A stretch of DNA of 64,000 nt. It comes from Mycobacterium marinum (GTDB lineage Bacteria; Actinomycetota; Actinomycetes; Mycobacteriales; Mycobacteriaceae). A program made the position numbers and the translations under genes. The first letter of the stretch is position 1. Each line of letters starts with the position of its first letter. The stretch covers positions 5,890,001 through 5,954,000 of the forward strand of contig NZ_CP024190.1 of NCBI RefSeq assembly GCF_003391395.1, read 5' to 3'. The notes below the pieces were generated by a model that saw only the letters and a program-made list of their open reading frames with translations, did not search any database and was not told the DNA's origin. Shown here piece by piece: positions 26,929 to 35,259 of the stretch.

Positions 26929-28623
26929 ATGACATCACAGGACTACGACGTCGTCGTGGTCGGAAGCGGCGGCGCCGGCATGGTGGCTGCCCTTGCCGCC
27001 GCACACAAGGGCCTCTCGACAGTAGTCATCGAGAAGGCCGCGCACTACGGTGGCTCGACCGCACGCTCGGGCGGCGGGGTATGGATTCCCAACAACCAGA
27101 TCCTCAAACGCGCCCGCGTCTCGGACACGACCGAGGCGGCACGCACCTATCTGCACGGCATCATCGGCGACTCATCGGTCAGCGGGGTCGAACCGGAGCG
27201 CATCGACACCTATCTCGAGCGTGGGCCCGAGATGTTGTCCTTTGTGCTCGAGCACACGCCATTGAAAATGTGCTGGGTGCCCGGCTATTCCGACTACTAC
27301 CCCGAAGCACCGGGCGGACGCTCCGGCGGCCGCTCCATCGAGCCGAAGCCCTTCGATGCCCGCAAGCTGGGCGCCGACATGGCCGAGCTAGAGCCGGCAT
27401 ACGGCAAGATTCCACTCAATGTGGTTGTGATGCAACAGGACTACGTGCGCCTCAACCAGCTCAAGCGTCACCCCCGGGGGGTGCTGCGCAGCATGAAGGT
27501 GGGCGCCCGCACGATGTGGGCCAAGGCAACCGGCAAGAACCTGGTCGGCATGGGACGGGCGCTGATCGGGCCGCTGCGCATCGGGCTGCAGCGCAAAGGC
27601 GTTCCGGTGCAGCTGAACACCGCACTCACCGACCTCTACCTCGAAGACGGCGTGGTGCGCGGGATCTACGTCCGCAGTACAGACGCGCAGGAATCGGAGG
27701 AGCCGCAACTGATTCGGGCCCGCAAGGGGGTCATCCTGGCTTGCGGCGGCTTTGACCACAACGAGCAGATGCGGGTGAAGTACCAGCGTGCGCCGATCAC
27801 CACAGACTGGACCGTGGGCGCCAAGGCCAATACCGGCGATGGCATCGTCGCCGCCGAAAAGCTGGGCGCCGCACTGGACCTGATGGAAGACGCCTGGTGG
27901 GGGCCAACGGTGCCGCTGGTCGGCAGGCCGTGGTTCGCGCTGTCTGAACGCAATTCTCCGGGCTCGATCATCGTCAACATGTCAGGACAGCGATTCATGA
28001 ATGAGTCGATGCCCTATGTGGAGGCCTGCCACCACATGTACGGCGGCCAGTACGGTCAAGGCCCGGGACCCGGTGAGAACATTCCCGCCTGGCTGGTATT
28101 CGATCAGCGTTACCGCGACCGCTACATCTTCGCGGGACTGCAACCCGGACAACGTATTCCACGCAAGTGGCTGGATTCCGGGGTGATCGTCATGGCCGAC
28201 ACACTTGAAGAGCTGGCCGCCAAGGCGGGACTTCCGGTCGATGAGCTCACCTCGACCGTGTCGCGTTTCAACGGCTTTGCGCGCTCCGGGGTCGACGAGG
28301 ACTACCACCGTGGCGAGAGCGCCTACGACCGGTACTACGGCGACCCGACCAACAAGCCCAATCCGAACCTGGGCGAGATCAACCACGCCCCGTACTACGC
28401 CGCCAAGATGGTGCCCGGCGACCTGGGCACCAAGGGTGGTATCCGCACCGATGTCAGCGGACGCGCGCTGCGCGACGACGGCAGCATCATCGACGGCCTT
28501 TACGCCGCCGGCAACGTCAGCGCGCCGGTGATGGGGCATACCTATCCCGGACCGGGCGGCACCATCGGGCCGGCGATGACATTCGGCTACCTGGCCGCGC
28601 TACACATTGCGGGAGACCGTTGA
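26929..28623 (+). CDS. kstD: 3-ketosteroid delta-1-dehydrogenase KstD
   Basis: A 564-residue flavoprotein matching Rv3537. It introduces the C1-C2 double bond in ring A of 3-ketosteroids, giving 1,4-dienes that, after KshA action, collapse to 9,10-seco products. The FAD-binding motif VVVVGSGGAGMVAAL is at the N-terminus. The C-terminal FAD/substrate segment NVSAPVMGHTYPGPGGTIG contains the active-site Tyr and Gly. ATG 26929 is used; it is almost directly abutted by the KstR operator, leaving no room for a leader with a ribosome site unless transcription starts inside or beyond the operator. Confidence 0.95.
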   Translation: MTSQDYDVVVVGSGGAGMVAALAAAHKGLSTVVIEKAAHYGGSTARSGGGVWIPNNQILKRARVSDTTEAARTYLHGIIGDSSVSGVEPERIDTYLERGPEMLSFVLEHTPLKMCWVPGYSDYYPEAPGGRSGGRSIEPKPFDARKLGADMAELEPAYGKIPLNVVVMQQDYVRLNQLKRHPRGVLRSMKVGARTMWAKATGKNLVGMGRALIGPLRIGLQRKGVPVQLNTALTDLYLEDGVVRGIYVRSTDAQESEEPQLIRARKGVILACGGFDHNEQMRVKYQRAPITTDWTVGAKANTGDGIVAAEKLGAALDLMEDAWWGPTVPLVGRPWFALSERNSPGSIIVNMSGQRFMNESMPYVEACHHMYGGQYGQGPGPGENIPAWLVFDQRYRDRYIFAGLQPGQRIPRKWLDSGVIVMADTLEELAAKAGLPVDELTSTVSRFNGFARSGVDEDYHRGESAYDRYYGDPTNKPNPNLGEINHAPYYAAKMVPGDLGTKGGIRTDVSGRALRDDGSIIDGLYAAGNVSAPVMGHTYPGPGGTIGPAMTFGYLAALHIAGDR

Positions 28624-28624
28624 G

Positions 28625-29494
28625 ATGCCGATCGACGTAGCCGTCGCGCTGGGTGCTGAGCTTGACCCGATCGAGTTCTCTTGGGCCAGCAGTGATGTGC
28701 AGCTCTATCACCTGGGCCTGGGCGCTGGGGCGGATCCGATGGACCCCCGGGAACTGCGTTATCTGGTTGATGACACACCGCAGGTATTGCCGACCTTCGG
28801 CAATGTGGCGGCAACCTTCCACGCCACCAAGGCGCCAACTGTCCAATTTCCCGGCATCGATATCGAGCTGAGCAAGGTGCTACATGCCAGCGAGCGGGTG
28901 CAAGTGCCCGCGCCACTGCCACCGGCGGGCTCCGCGCGGGCCATCACCCGGTTCACCGATATCTGGGACAAGGGTAAGGCCGCGGTCATCTGGAGCGAGA
29001 CGACCGTGACCACACTCGACGGTGCGCCACTATGGACGCAACGGCGATCGATCTATGCCCGCGGCGAAGGGGGATTCGGTGGCGAACGTGGGCCTTCCGG
29101 TGGCGGGGCCGCTGATGCGGCACCACAACGGGCGCCCGATCTGGAGCTCGCGATGCCGATCCTGCCGCAGCAGGCCCTGCTGTACCGACTCTGCGGCGAT
29201 CGCAACCCGTTGCATTCGGATCCCGAATTCGCCGCGGCCGCGGGCTTTCCCAAGCCCATTCTGCATGGGCTGTGCACCTACGGCATGACCTGCAAGGCGA
29301 TCACCGACGCACTGCTCGACGCGGACGCGACCGCGGTCGCCGGCTACGGTGCCCGCTTTGCGGGTGTGGCCTTCCCCGGCGAGACGCTCACCGTCAACGT
29401 CTGGAAGGACAACGAACGCTTCCTGGCCAGCGTTGTCGCGCCCGGGCGCGACAACGCTGTGGTGCTCAGCGGAGTGGAGCTGGTCCCGGTCTAG
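28625..29494 (+). CDS. chsH3: MaoC-type steroid enoyl-CoA hydratase ChsH3 (Rv3538)
   Basis: A 289-residue double hot-dog hydratase matching Rv3538 (ChsH3, also annotated hsd4B). It hydrates a steroid side-chain enoyl-CoA. The hydratase-2 motif YRLCGDRNPLHSDPEFA is in the C-terminal half, with catalytic Asp and His; the N-terminal half is the degenerate hot-dog. It starts 1 base after the kstD stop, so it is co-transcribed with kstD. Confidence 0.92.
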   Translation: MPIDVAVALGAELDPIEFSWASSDVQLYHLGLGAGADPMDPRELRYLVDDTPQVLPTFGNVAATFHATKAPTVQFPGIDIELSKVLHASERVQVPAPLPPAGSARAITRFTDIWDKGKAAVIWSETTVTTLDGAPLWTQRRSIYARGEGGFGGERGPSGGGAADAAPQRAPDLELAMPILPQQALLYRLCGDRNPLHSDPEFAAAAGFPKPILHGLCTYGMTCKAITDALLDADATAVAGYGARFAGVAFPGETLTVNVWKDNERFLASVVAPGRDNAVVLSGVELVPV

Positions 29495-29545
29495 CCGTCA
29501 AGCGGTCTCGCGGTCTCGCGCCCGCCCAGTTCGCAACGCCCGAGT

Positions 29546-30542
29546 GTCACGCTGGCGTGGCGGTCGCATGCCAGGGCCACGCTAGCGTGACGCTCGGCGC
29601 ACCAGGGCGGCCCGGACCCGCCGCAGGATGTCCGTGGGCCGATCGCCCGCAAGCACTCGGATGACCGTCCATCCGAGTCGCTCGAGGATCTCCTTTCGCC
29701 TTATGTCCCAGCTATATTGCCGCCGGTCGTTGCGGTGCTGTTCACCGTCGTACTCAACGGCGACCATCAGCTCTTCCCATCCCATGTCGAGATAGGCGAC
29801 AAGTTCACCCCATTCGTCGGCGACGCGGATCTGAGTTTGCGGTCGAGGAAGACCATCGTCGAGCAGCAACAGTCGCAGCCAGGTCTCTTTGGGCGACTGA
29901 GCTCCAGGATCCGCCCGCTCGACCGACCTGCGCGCCCGGCGGATCCACCGCCGGGTCGGATAGCGGTGCAGGAGCGTCTCGATCTGGGCCCGTCCCACAT
30001 CGGCGGCGCGCATCAGGGAATCGATTGCGGCCACAGCTTCGCCCGTCGGGTACCAGCAGCCCAGGTCCAGCGCGGTGCGGGCCGGCGTTGTCACGGGTAT
30101 GCCGCCGATCTGCATGACTTCGTCAGTGGCGATCCGGTCGCCGCGGGCTCGAATGCCCGGCCTCGGGTTTCGGTTGACGTGCAGAATGTCCAGCGGCGCA
30201 TCGGGATCGACCCATCTGGCTCCGTGCAGCGCGGAGGCCGCCAGTCCGGCGACAATGCCCCGGCGTCGTGACCACAGCCAGCCCGCCCTGGCCCGGGCCT
30301 GGGGACTCAGCTCGGCGTCGCAGCGGATATAGACGTCCGGAAACAGCCTGTGGTACCGCGTTCGCAGCGCGCTCTTGCGGACCTCACCGCTGGCGACGGC
30401 TTCACTTCCCAGAAACGGCACTGCCATGGCGGCAGCGTTGCACGGACGGCCACAGCCGTCACCTCAGCGCACCCCAACCATCCACAGCGTCACTCTAGAG
30501 TGACGTTCGACAGCCCCAGCCACGCTAGCGTGACGCTGGGCG
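29546..30542. repeat. 54-bp direct repeats, each with two palindromes 30 bp apart, flanking the DUF559-type gene
   Basis: Left repeat 29546-29599 and right repeat 30489-30542 align without gaps (about 39 of 54 identical). Left palindromes start at 29548 (CACGCTGGCGTG, one central mismatch) and 29578 (CACGCTAGCGTG, perfect). Right palindromes start at 30491 (CACTCTAGAGTG, inside the perfect 18-bp CGTCACTCTAGAGTGACG at 30488-30505) and 30521 (CACGCTAGCGTG). Both pairs have a 30-bp start-to-start spacing, close to three helical turns. The left inner palindrome contains the stop codon of the enclosed gene. Confidence 0.85.
29582..30427 (-). CDS. AbiEi/DUF559-type protein (Vsr-like nuclease fold)
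   Basis: A 281-residue protein. The N-terminal half resembles the winged-helix and AbiEi-type antitoxin region (HRLFPDVYIRCDAELSP, GIVAGLAASALHGARW, GGIPVTTPARTALDLGCW). The C-terminal 90 residues resemble DUF559, a Vsr/PD-(D/E)XK-like fold, with VAVEYDGEQHRNDRRQYSWD and RKEILERLGWTVIRVLAGD. Such orphan proteins are common in actinobacteria and uncharacterised. The gene sits between chsH3 and ltp2, where I recall M. tuberculosis having a PPE gene (Rv3539), and is bracketed by palindrome-bearing repeats. It may be an autoregulated DNA-binding or nuclease protein; not demonstrated. Confidence 0.8.
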   Translation of the reverse strand: MAVPFLGSEAVASGEVRKSALRTRYHRLFPDVYIRCDAELSPQARARAGWLWSRRRGIVAGLAASALHGARWVDPDAPLDILHVNRNPRPGIRARGDRIATDEVMQIGGIPVTTPARTALDLGCWYPTGEAVAAIDSLMRAADVGRAQIETLLHRYPTRRWIRRARRSVERADPGAQSPKETWLRLLLLDDGLPRPQTQIRVADEWGELVAYLDMGWEELMVAVEYDGEQHRNDRRQYSWDIRRKEILERLGWTVIRVLAGDRPTDILRRVRAALVRRASR

Positions 30543-30557
30543 GCCTGCGATGGCGAA

Positions 30558-31718
30558 CTAACCCAGGATCAGGCCGGACGTGGGGACGCCCGTACCCGCG
30601 GTAACCAGCACATGTTCGACGTCGGGCACCGGGTTCACCGAGGTGCCCCGCAACTGCCGCACGCCCTCGGCGATGCCGTTCATGCCGTGGATATACGCCT
30701 CACCCAACTGGCCACCGTGCGTATTGATCGGTAGCCGCCCGCCTAGCTCGATCGCACCGTCGGCGATGAAGTCCTTGGCTTCGCCTTTGCCGCAGAATCC
30801 CAACTCCTCCAACTGAATCAGAGTGAAGGGGGTGAAGTGGTCGTAGAGCACCGCGGTCTGGATATCGGTCGGCTTGAGCCCCGACTGCTGCCACAGCTGC
30901 TGGCCCACCAAACCCATCTCCGGCAAACCGTCCAGCTCCGGGCGGTAATAGCTGACCATCGTGTACTGGTCCGGGCTGGAACCCTGTGACGCCGCCTCGA
31001 TGATCGCCGGACGCTGCTGGAGATCCCGCGCGCGCTCGGCCGATGTCACCACGATCGCCACTGCGCCGTCAGTCTCCTGACAACAGTCCAGCAGCCGCAG
31101 CGGCTCGGCGATCCACCGCGAATTCTGGTGATCGTCAATGGTTATCGGCTTCTGGTAGAAGTACGCCTTTGGGTTCTTGGCAGCGTGCTTACGGTCGGCC
31201 ACCGACACCGCCCCGAAATCGCGGCTGCTGGCGCCGGACAGGTGCATGTAGCGCTTGGCGATCATCGCGACCTGCGCGGCCGGCGTCGAAAGACCGTGTG
31301 GATAGGAGAAGGAATTGTCCACACCCGTCGAGTCGGCGTTCTCCGTCAACCGCGTCTGCACCTGGCCGAAACGCATGCCGGATCGTTCGTTGAAAGCCCG
31401 GTACGCCACCACAACGTCGGCTATCCCGGTGGCCACCGCCATCGCCGCATGCTGCACGGTCGCGCACGCCGCGCCGCCGCCATAGTGGATCTTGGAGAAG
31501 AACTTCAGCTCGCCGATCCCGGCCGCGCGTGCCACCGCGATTTCGGTGTTCGTGTCCATGGTGAAGGTGGTCAGCCCGTCGACATCGGCCGGACTCAGCC
31601 CGGCATCGTCGAGAGCATCCCGTACCGCCTCGGCCGCCAGCCTCAGCTCACTACGACCAGAGTTCTTGGAAAAGTCCGTGGCGCCGATACCAACGATGGC
31701 GGCCTTGCCCGAGAGCAT
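30558..31718 (-). CDS. ltp2: Steroid retro-aldolase Ltp2
   Basis: A 386-residue thiolase-fold protein matching Rv3540c. With the DUF35 domain of ChsH2 it cleaves the 17-hydroxy-3-oxo-4-pregnene-20-carboxyl-CoA adduct to androstenedione and propionyl-CoA, the last side-chain step. It lacks the thiolase nucleophile; the C-terminal GGRLPINTHGGQLGEAYIHG segment carries the tyrosine region used by family aldolases. ATG overlaps the chsH1 stop. Distal gene of the cyp125 operon. Confidence 0.95.
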   Translation of the reverse strand: MLSGKAAIVGIGATDFSKNSGRSELRLAAEAVRDALDDAGLSPADVDGLTTFTMDTNTEIAVARAAGIGELKFFSKIHYGGGAACATVQHAAMAVATGIADVVVAYRAFNERSGMRFGQVQTRLTENADSTGVDNSFSYPHGLSTPAAQVAMIAKRYMHLSGASSRDFGAVSVADRKHAAKNPKAYFYQKPITIDDHQNSRWIAEPLRLLDCCQETDGAVAIVVTSAERARDLQQRPAIIEAASQGSSPDQYTMVSYYRPELDGLPEMGLVGQQLWQQSGLKPTDIQTAVLYDHFTPFTLIQLEELGFCGKGEAKDFIADGAIELGGRLPINTHGGQLGEAYIHGMNGIAEGVRQLRGTSVNPVPDVEHVLVTAGTGVPTSGLILG

Positions 31719-32119
31719 CAGGCACCCCCGACCGTCAACGTCACTGTCGCGATCACATGGTTGCCAAGGCTGTTGCTACCCACAACCTTTACCGTTATCA
31801 GGCCGTCCTCGATCGCGGTCACCTCGCCGGAGAAGGTCACCGTGTCGTAGGCGTACCACGGCACCCCCAACCGCAGTCCGATCGACTTGATCAACGCCGA
31901 GGGGCCCGCCCAGTCGGTCACATAGCGCTGCACCAAGCCGGTGTCGGTGAGGATGTTGACGAAGATGTCCTTCGATCCCTTTGCCTGCGCCTTGTCACGA
32001 TCGTGATGCACATCCTGAAAGTCCCTGGTCGCCAGGGCCGTCGAGACGATGAAGGTGGGATCGCCGTGGAGTTTGAGCTCCGGCAGCTTAGTACCGACAT
32101 CCATTGTTGGGGCGCTCAT
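31718..32119 (-). CDS. chsH1: MaoC-like hydratase subunit ChsH1
   Basis: A 133-residue single hot-dog protein matching Rv3541c. ChsH1 pairs with the MaoC domain of ChsH2 to hydrate 3-oxo-4,17-pregnadiene-20-carboxyl-CoA. It retains the hydratase-type TALATRDFQDVHHDRDKAQ segment with Asp/His, so it provides the catalytic half. It overlaps both neighbours by one to four bases, consistent with stoichiometric synthesis. Confidence 0.94.
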   Translation of the reverse strand: MSAPTMDVGTKLPELKLHGDPTFIVSTALATRDFQDVHHDRDKAQAKGSKDIFVNILTDTGLVQRYVTDWAGPSALIKSIGLRLGVPWYAYDTVTFSGEVTAIEDGLITVKVVGSNSLGNHVIATVTLTVGGA

Positions 32120-33066
32120 GCGTCAGGCTCCCATGCGTAGAGGGTCCATTCCGGTCCACTGGCACCGGCGGGGAAATCGATGTAGACGGTGCGAACCGGC
32201 ATTCCGATCTCGACCTGCTCGGGCTCGACGTTGCGCAGCTCGCCCAACATGCGCACGCCCTCGTCGAGCTCAACCAAAGCGATCACGAAAGGCAGTGTGC
32301 GGCCAGGGACCTTCGGAGCGTGATGCACCACGAAACTGAACACCGTGCCCGTTCCGGTGGACACCACATAGTCGATGGGCTCGGCCTTGTCCTGCCATAC
32401 CGCCGGCACCGGCGGATGCTGCAGGCTGCCGTCCGGACGCCGTTGGATCCGCAGCTCGTGGGCTTTCACCCCGTCCCAGAAGAACGCGGTGTCACGCGAC
32501 GACGACGGACGCATCATCGCATCGGGGTCCAGATCGTCGGGAACGTTGGTCGGCGCCGACTCGGTGCGGGGCTTGAATTTGAGAATGCGCCAGTTCATTT
32601 CAGCGACGTCTTCGTCACCAACCTGCCAGATGATGTGCTGGTTGATGAACCAGCCCTCACCCAGCGCGGTCTGTTTGGGGCCGACTACGTCACCCAATTC
32701 GGCGCTGATGCTGACCAACTCGCCAGGTTGCAGATAGCGGTGGTAGGTCTGCTCACAATTGGTGGCGACCACCCCGATGTAGCCGGCGTCGTCGAACAGC
32801 TTGATGATCGGCGGCAATGGATCATCGTCGGCGCGAACTCCGCCGAGTCCCATCATCGTCCACACCTGGATCATCGCCGGCGGCGCCACAATTCCCGGGT
32901 GCCCGACCGCGCGGGCAGCGGCATCATCGGCATATATGGGGTTTTGGTCGCCGATGGCCTCGACCCAGTTGTTGATCATCGGCTGGTTCACCGGATCCCG
33001 GCCCGCCCGCGGTTTACTGGGCCCCGCCGCCTTGACCTGCGCGACGATCTCGTGAATGTCGCTCAT
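32116..33066 (-). CDS. chsH2: ChsH2: MaoC-like hydratase fused to DUF35
   Basis: A 316-residue protein matching Rv3542c. The N-terminal MaoC-like domain (residues about 1-175) contains IVAPPAMIQVWTM. The C-terminal DUF35 OB-fold domain (about 195-316) contains FSFVVHHAPKVPGRTLPFVIALVEL. It links ChsH1 (hydration) to Ltp2 (retro-aldol cleavage) in one complex. Start overlaps the fadE29 stop by four bases (ATGA). Confidence 0.95.
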   Translation of the reverse strand: MSDIHEIVAQVKAAGPSKPRAGRDPVNQPMINNWVEAIGDQNPIYADDAAARAVGHPGIVAPPAMIQVWTMMGLGGVRADDDPLPPIIKLFDDAGYIGVVATNCEQTYHRYLQPGELVSISAELGDVVGPKQTALGEGWFINQHIIWQVGDEDVAEMNWRILKFKPRTESAPTNVPDDLDPDAMMRPSSSRDTAFFWDGVKAHELRIQRRPDGSLQHPPVPAVWQDKAEPIDYVVSTGTGTVFSFVVHHAPKVPGRTLPFVIALVELDEGVRMLGELRNVEPEQVEIGMPVRTVYIDFPAGASGPEWTLYAWEPDA

Positions 33067-34226
33067 CGCGGCACCCGGGGCACTTTGAGGCCGGCGGCCG
33101 CGATCATCTCCCGCATGACTTCGTTAACCCCTCCACCGAAGGTGATGACCAGATTGCGTTTGGTCTGCGCGTCCAGCCACTCGAGCAGCTCGGCCGTATC
33201 AGACTCGGCAGGGTTGCCGTACTTGCCGACGATTTCTTCGGCGAGCCGGCCAACTCGCTGAACACGCTCGGTGCCAAACACTTTCGTTGCCGCAGCATCA
33301 GCGACGTTGATGTTCTCACCCGCGGCGGCCACCTGCCAATTGAGCAGCTCGTTGATCCGCCAGGTCGCGTGGATCTCACCGAGAGCCCGCCTGACGTCGT
33401 CGTGGTCGATCGGCGTGACACCGTCCCCACCCGGTTTGGCCGCCCAGGCCCGCACCCTGTCATAGATGCTGGCGAATCGGCCGGCCGGGCCCAGCATCAC
33501 CCGCTCGTTGTTGAGTTGCGTGGTGATCAGGCGCCAGCCGCCGTTGGGTTCGCCGACCAACATGTCTGCCGGCACGCGCACGTCGTTGTAGTACGTGGCG
33601 TTGGTGTGGTGTGCGCCGTCGGACAGGATGATCGGTGTCCACGAGTAGCCGGGATCCTTGGTGTCGACGATCAGAATCGAGATGCCTTTGTGTTTCACCG
33701 CTTCCGGATCGGTGCGGCAGGCGAGCCAGATGTAGTCGGCATCGTGGGCGCCGGTGGTGAAGATCTTCTGGCCGTTGACGATGTACTCGTCACCCTGACG
33801 TACCGCCGTGGTTCGCAGGGATGCCAGGTCGGTGCCGGCTTCCGGCTCGGTGTAGCCGATCGCGAAGTGCACCTCACCCGCCAGGATGGCCGGCAGGAAT
33901 TTCTTTTTCTGCGCGTCGCTGCCGTATGCCTGCAGGGTGGGTCCCACCGTCTGCAGCGTCACCGCGGGCAGCGGCACGTCGGCCCGGTGGGCTTCGTTGA
34001 CGAAGATCTGTTGCTCGATGGGACCAAACCCAAGGCCACCAAATTCTTTTGGCCACCCGACTCCGAGCTTGCCGTCTTTGCCCATTCGGCGGATCACCGC
34101 GCGGTAGGCCGCGTTGTGCCGGTCCTTCTCCATCGCCTTCATCTCATCGGAGGAGATCAGGTTGGAAAAGTATTGTCGTAGTTCGGCTTGCAGCTGACGC
34201 TGTTCGGGGGTCAGGTCGATGAACAT
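33063..34226 (-). CDS. fadE29: Acyl-CoA dehydrogenase FadE29 (ChsE2)
   Basis: A 387-residue acyl-CoA dehydrogenase subunit matching Rv3543c. With FadE28 it forms an alpha2-beta2 enzyme that dehydrogenates 3-oxo-4-pregnene-20-carboxyl-CoA. FAD-binding segments IGYTEPEAGTDLASLRTTA and GQKIFTTGAHDADYIW are intact. It overlaps fadE28 by 16 bases and chsH2 by four, an unbroken coupled operon. Confidence 0.95.
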   Translation of the reverse strand: MFIDLTPEQRQLQAELRQYFSNLISSDEMKAMEKDRHNAAYRAVIRRMGKDGKLGVGWPKEFGGLGFGPIEQQIFVNEAHRADVPLPAVTLQTVGPTLQAYGSDAQKKKFLPAILAGEVHFAIGYTEPEAGTDLASLRTTAVRQGDEYIVNGQKIFTTGAHDADYIWLACRTDPEAVKHKGISILIVDTKDPGYSWTPIILSDGAHHTNATYYNDVRVPADMLVGEPNGGWRLITTQLNNERVMLGPAGRFASIYDRVRAWAAKPGGDGVTPIDHDDVRRALGEIHATWRINELLNWQVAAAGENINVADAAATKVFGTERVQRVGRLAEEIVGKYGNPAESDTAELLEWLDAQTKRNLVITFGGGVNEVMREMIAAAGLKVPRVPR

Positions 34227-35242
34227 TGCGCTCCCACCAGGTCTAGACGATGAGCGGGCCCGCCCAGGAGCCGGGACAGGTCTTTGATCGTGGAGTAGTA
34301 CCGGTGCATCGGATAGGTGACGTCCATCCCCATCCCGCCATGCAAGTGGTGGCAGATCTGCATGACCGGCGGCGCCTGCGAGGTCACCCAGTACCCGAGG
34401 ACATCGAGGTCATCGCCGGTCTGCGGATCGTTTTCCCGCCCTGCGGCCAGTCGCCAGGTCACCGATTTCGCCGCCAAATCGATGGTGCGCGAAGCGATGT
34501 ATACCTCAGCAAGCTGCGCGGCAACCGTCTGGAATGTCGATAACGGCTTGCCGAACTGCTTGCGGTTGGCCACATAGTCAGCGGTCAGGCGCAGCGCTCC
34601 CGCCACCAGCCCGTCGGCGTAGGCGCCCAGCATCGCCAACGCCAACTGATTGACCCTGGGCGCGGTAGCGCCGGCCAGGACGTCGGATTCGGATACCACC
34701 ACGTCATGAAACGACACCGTGTATTCGACGGATCCGTTCGATGTCGGCGTCTGGACCAGCTGCACCCCATCGGCTTTCGGTGATACCACCACGACCGCAC
34801 CGTCAGCGGTCACGATCAGCCAGTCGGCCTGCCCGGCGTAGGCGACGCCGAGTTTGGTCCCGGACAACCGCCCATTGGCGAACCTGGTCGCGGGCCGGTC
34901 GGGTAACGCGACCCCGGGCTCGTTGAGCGCGGCGCTCAACACCGCGCCCTTGGCGACACCGGCCAGGAACCGATCCTGCTGAGCCTCGGAAGCCAGGTCG
35001 AGCAGCGGCACCACGCCCAGGCCCAGGGTTGCCAGCGCGGGCGTGACGGCGCCGTGGCGTCCCACCTCGGCGAGCACCGTGGAGACCTCCAGCAGGCCTA
35101 CCCCATCGCCACCGAGGCGTTCGGGCACGGCAAGCGCCGTCACACCCCCGTCGACCAGCGCAGTCCAGGTCAGGTCACGCGCCAGCACCGACGTAACGAC
35201 GTCGGCCACGGCTTGTTGTTCTGCGGTGGGCTCGAAGTCCAT
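34211..35242 (-). CDS. fadE28: Acyl-CoA dehydrogenase FadE28 (ChsE1)
   Basis: A 343-residue acyl-CoA dehydrogenase-family subunit matching Rv3544c. It is shorter and more divergent than FadE29 in the FAD-binding half (LSAALNEPGVALPDRPATRF) but keeps YVANRKQFGKPLSTFQTVAAQLAEVY and CHHLHGGMGMDVTYPMHRYY in the C-terminal domain. ATG 35242 gives the family N-terminus MDFEPTAEQQAV; the open frame continues 12 codons upstream. Confidence 0.94.
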   Translation of the reverse strand: MDFEPTAEQQAVADVVTSVLARDLTWTALVDGGVTALAVPERLGGDGVGLLEVSTVLAEVGRHGAVTPALATLGLGVVPLLDLASEAQQDRFLAGVAKGAVLSAALNEPGVALPDRPATRFANGRLSGTKLGVAYAGQADWLIVTADGAVVVVSPKADGVQLVQTPTSNGSVEYTVSFHDVVVSESDVLAGATAPRVNQLALAMLGAYADGLVAGALRLTADYVANRKQFGKPLSTFQTVAAQLAEVYIASRTIDLAAKSVTWRLAAGRENDPQTGDDLDVLGYWVTSQAPPVMQICHHLHGGMGMDVTYPMHRYYSTIKDLSRLLGGPAHRLDLVGAQCSST

Positions 35243-35259
35243 CGTTGGTATCAACTCCG

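Noticed and set aside
13581..30532. Possible link between the IS target CTAG and the CTAG-centred palindromes near the DUF559 gene
   Set aside because: CTAG is only 4 bp and the loci are 16 kb apart; the IS ends share nothing with the palindrome arms.
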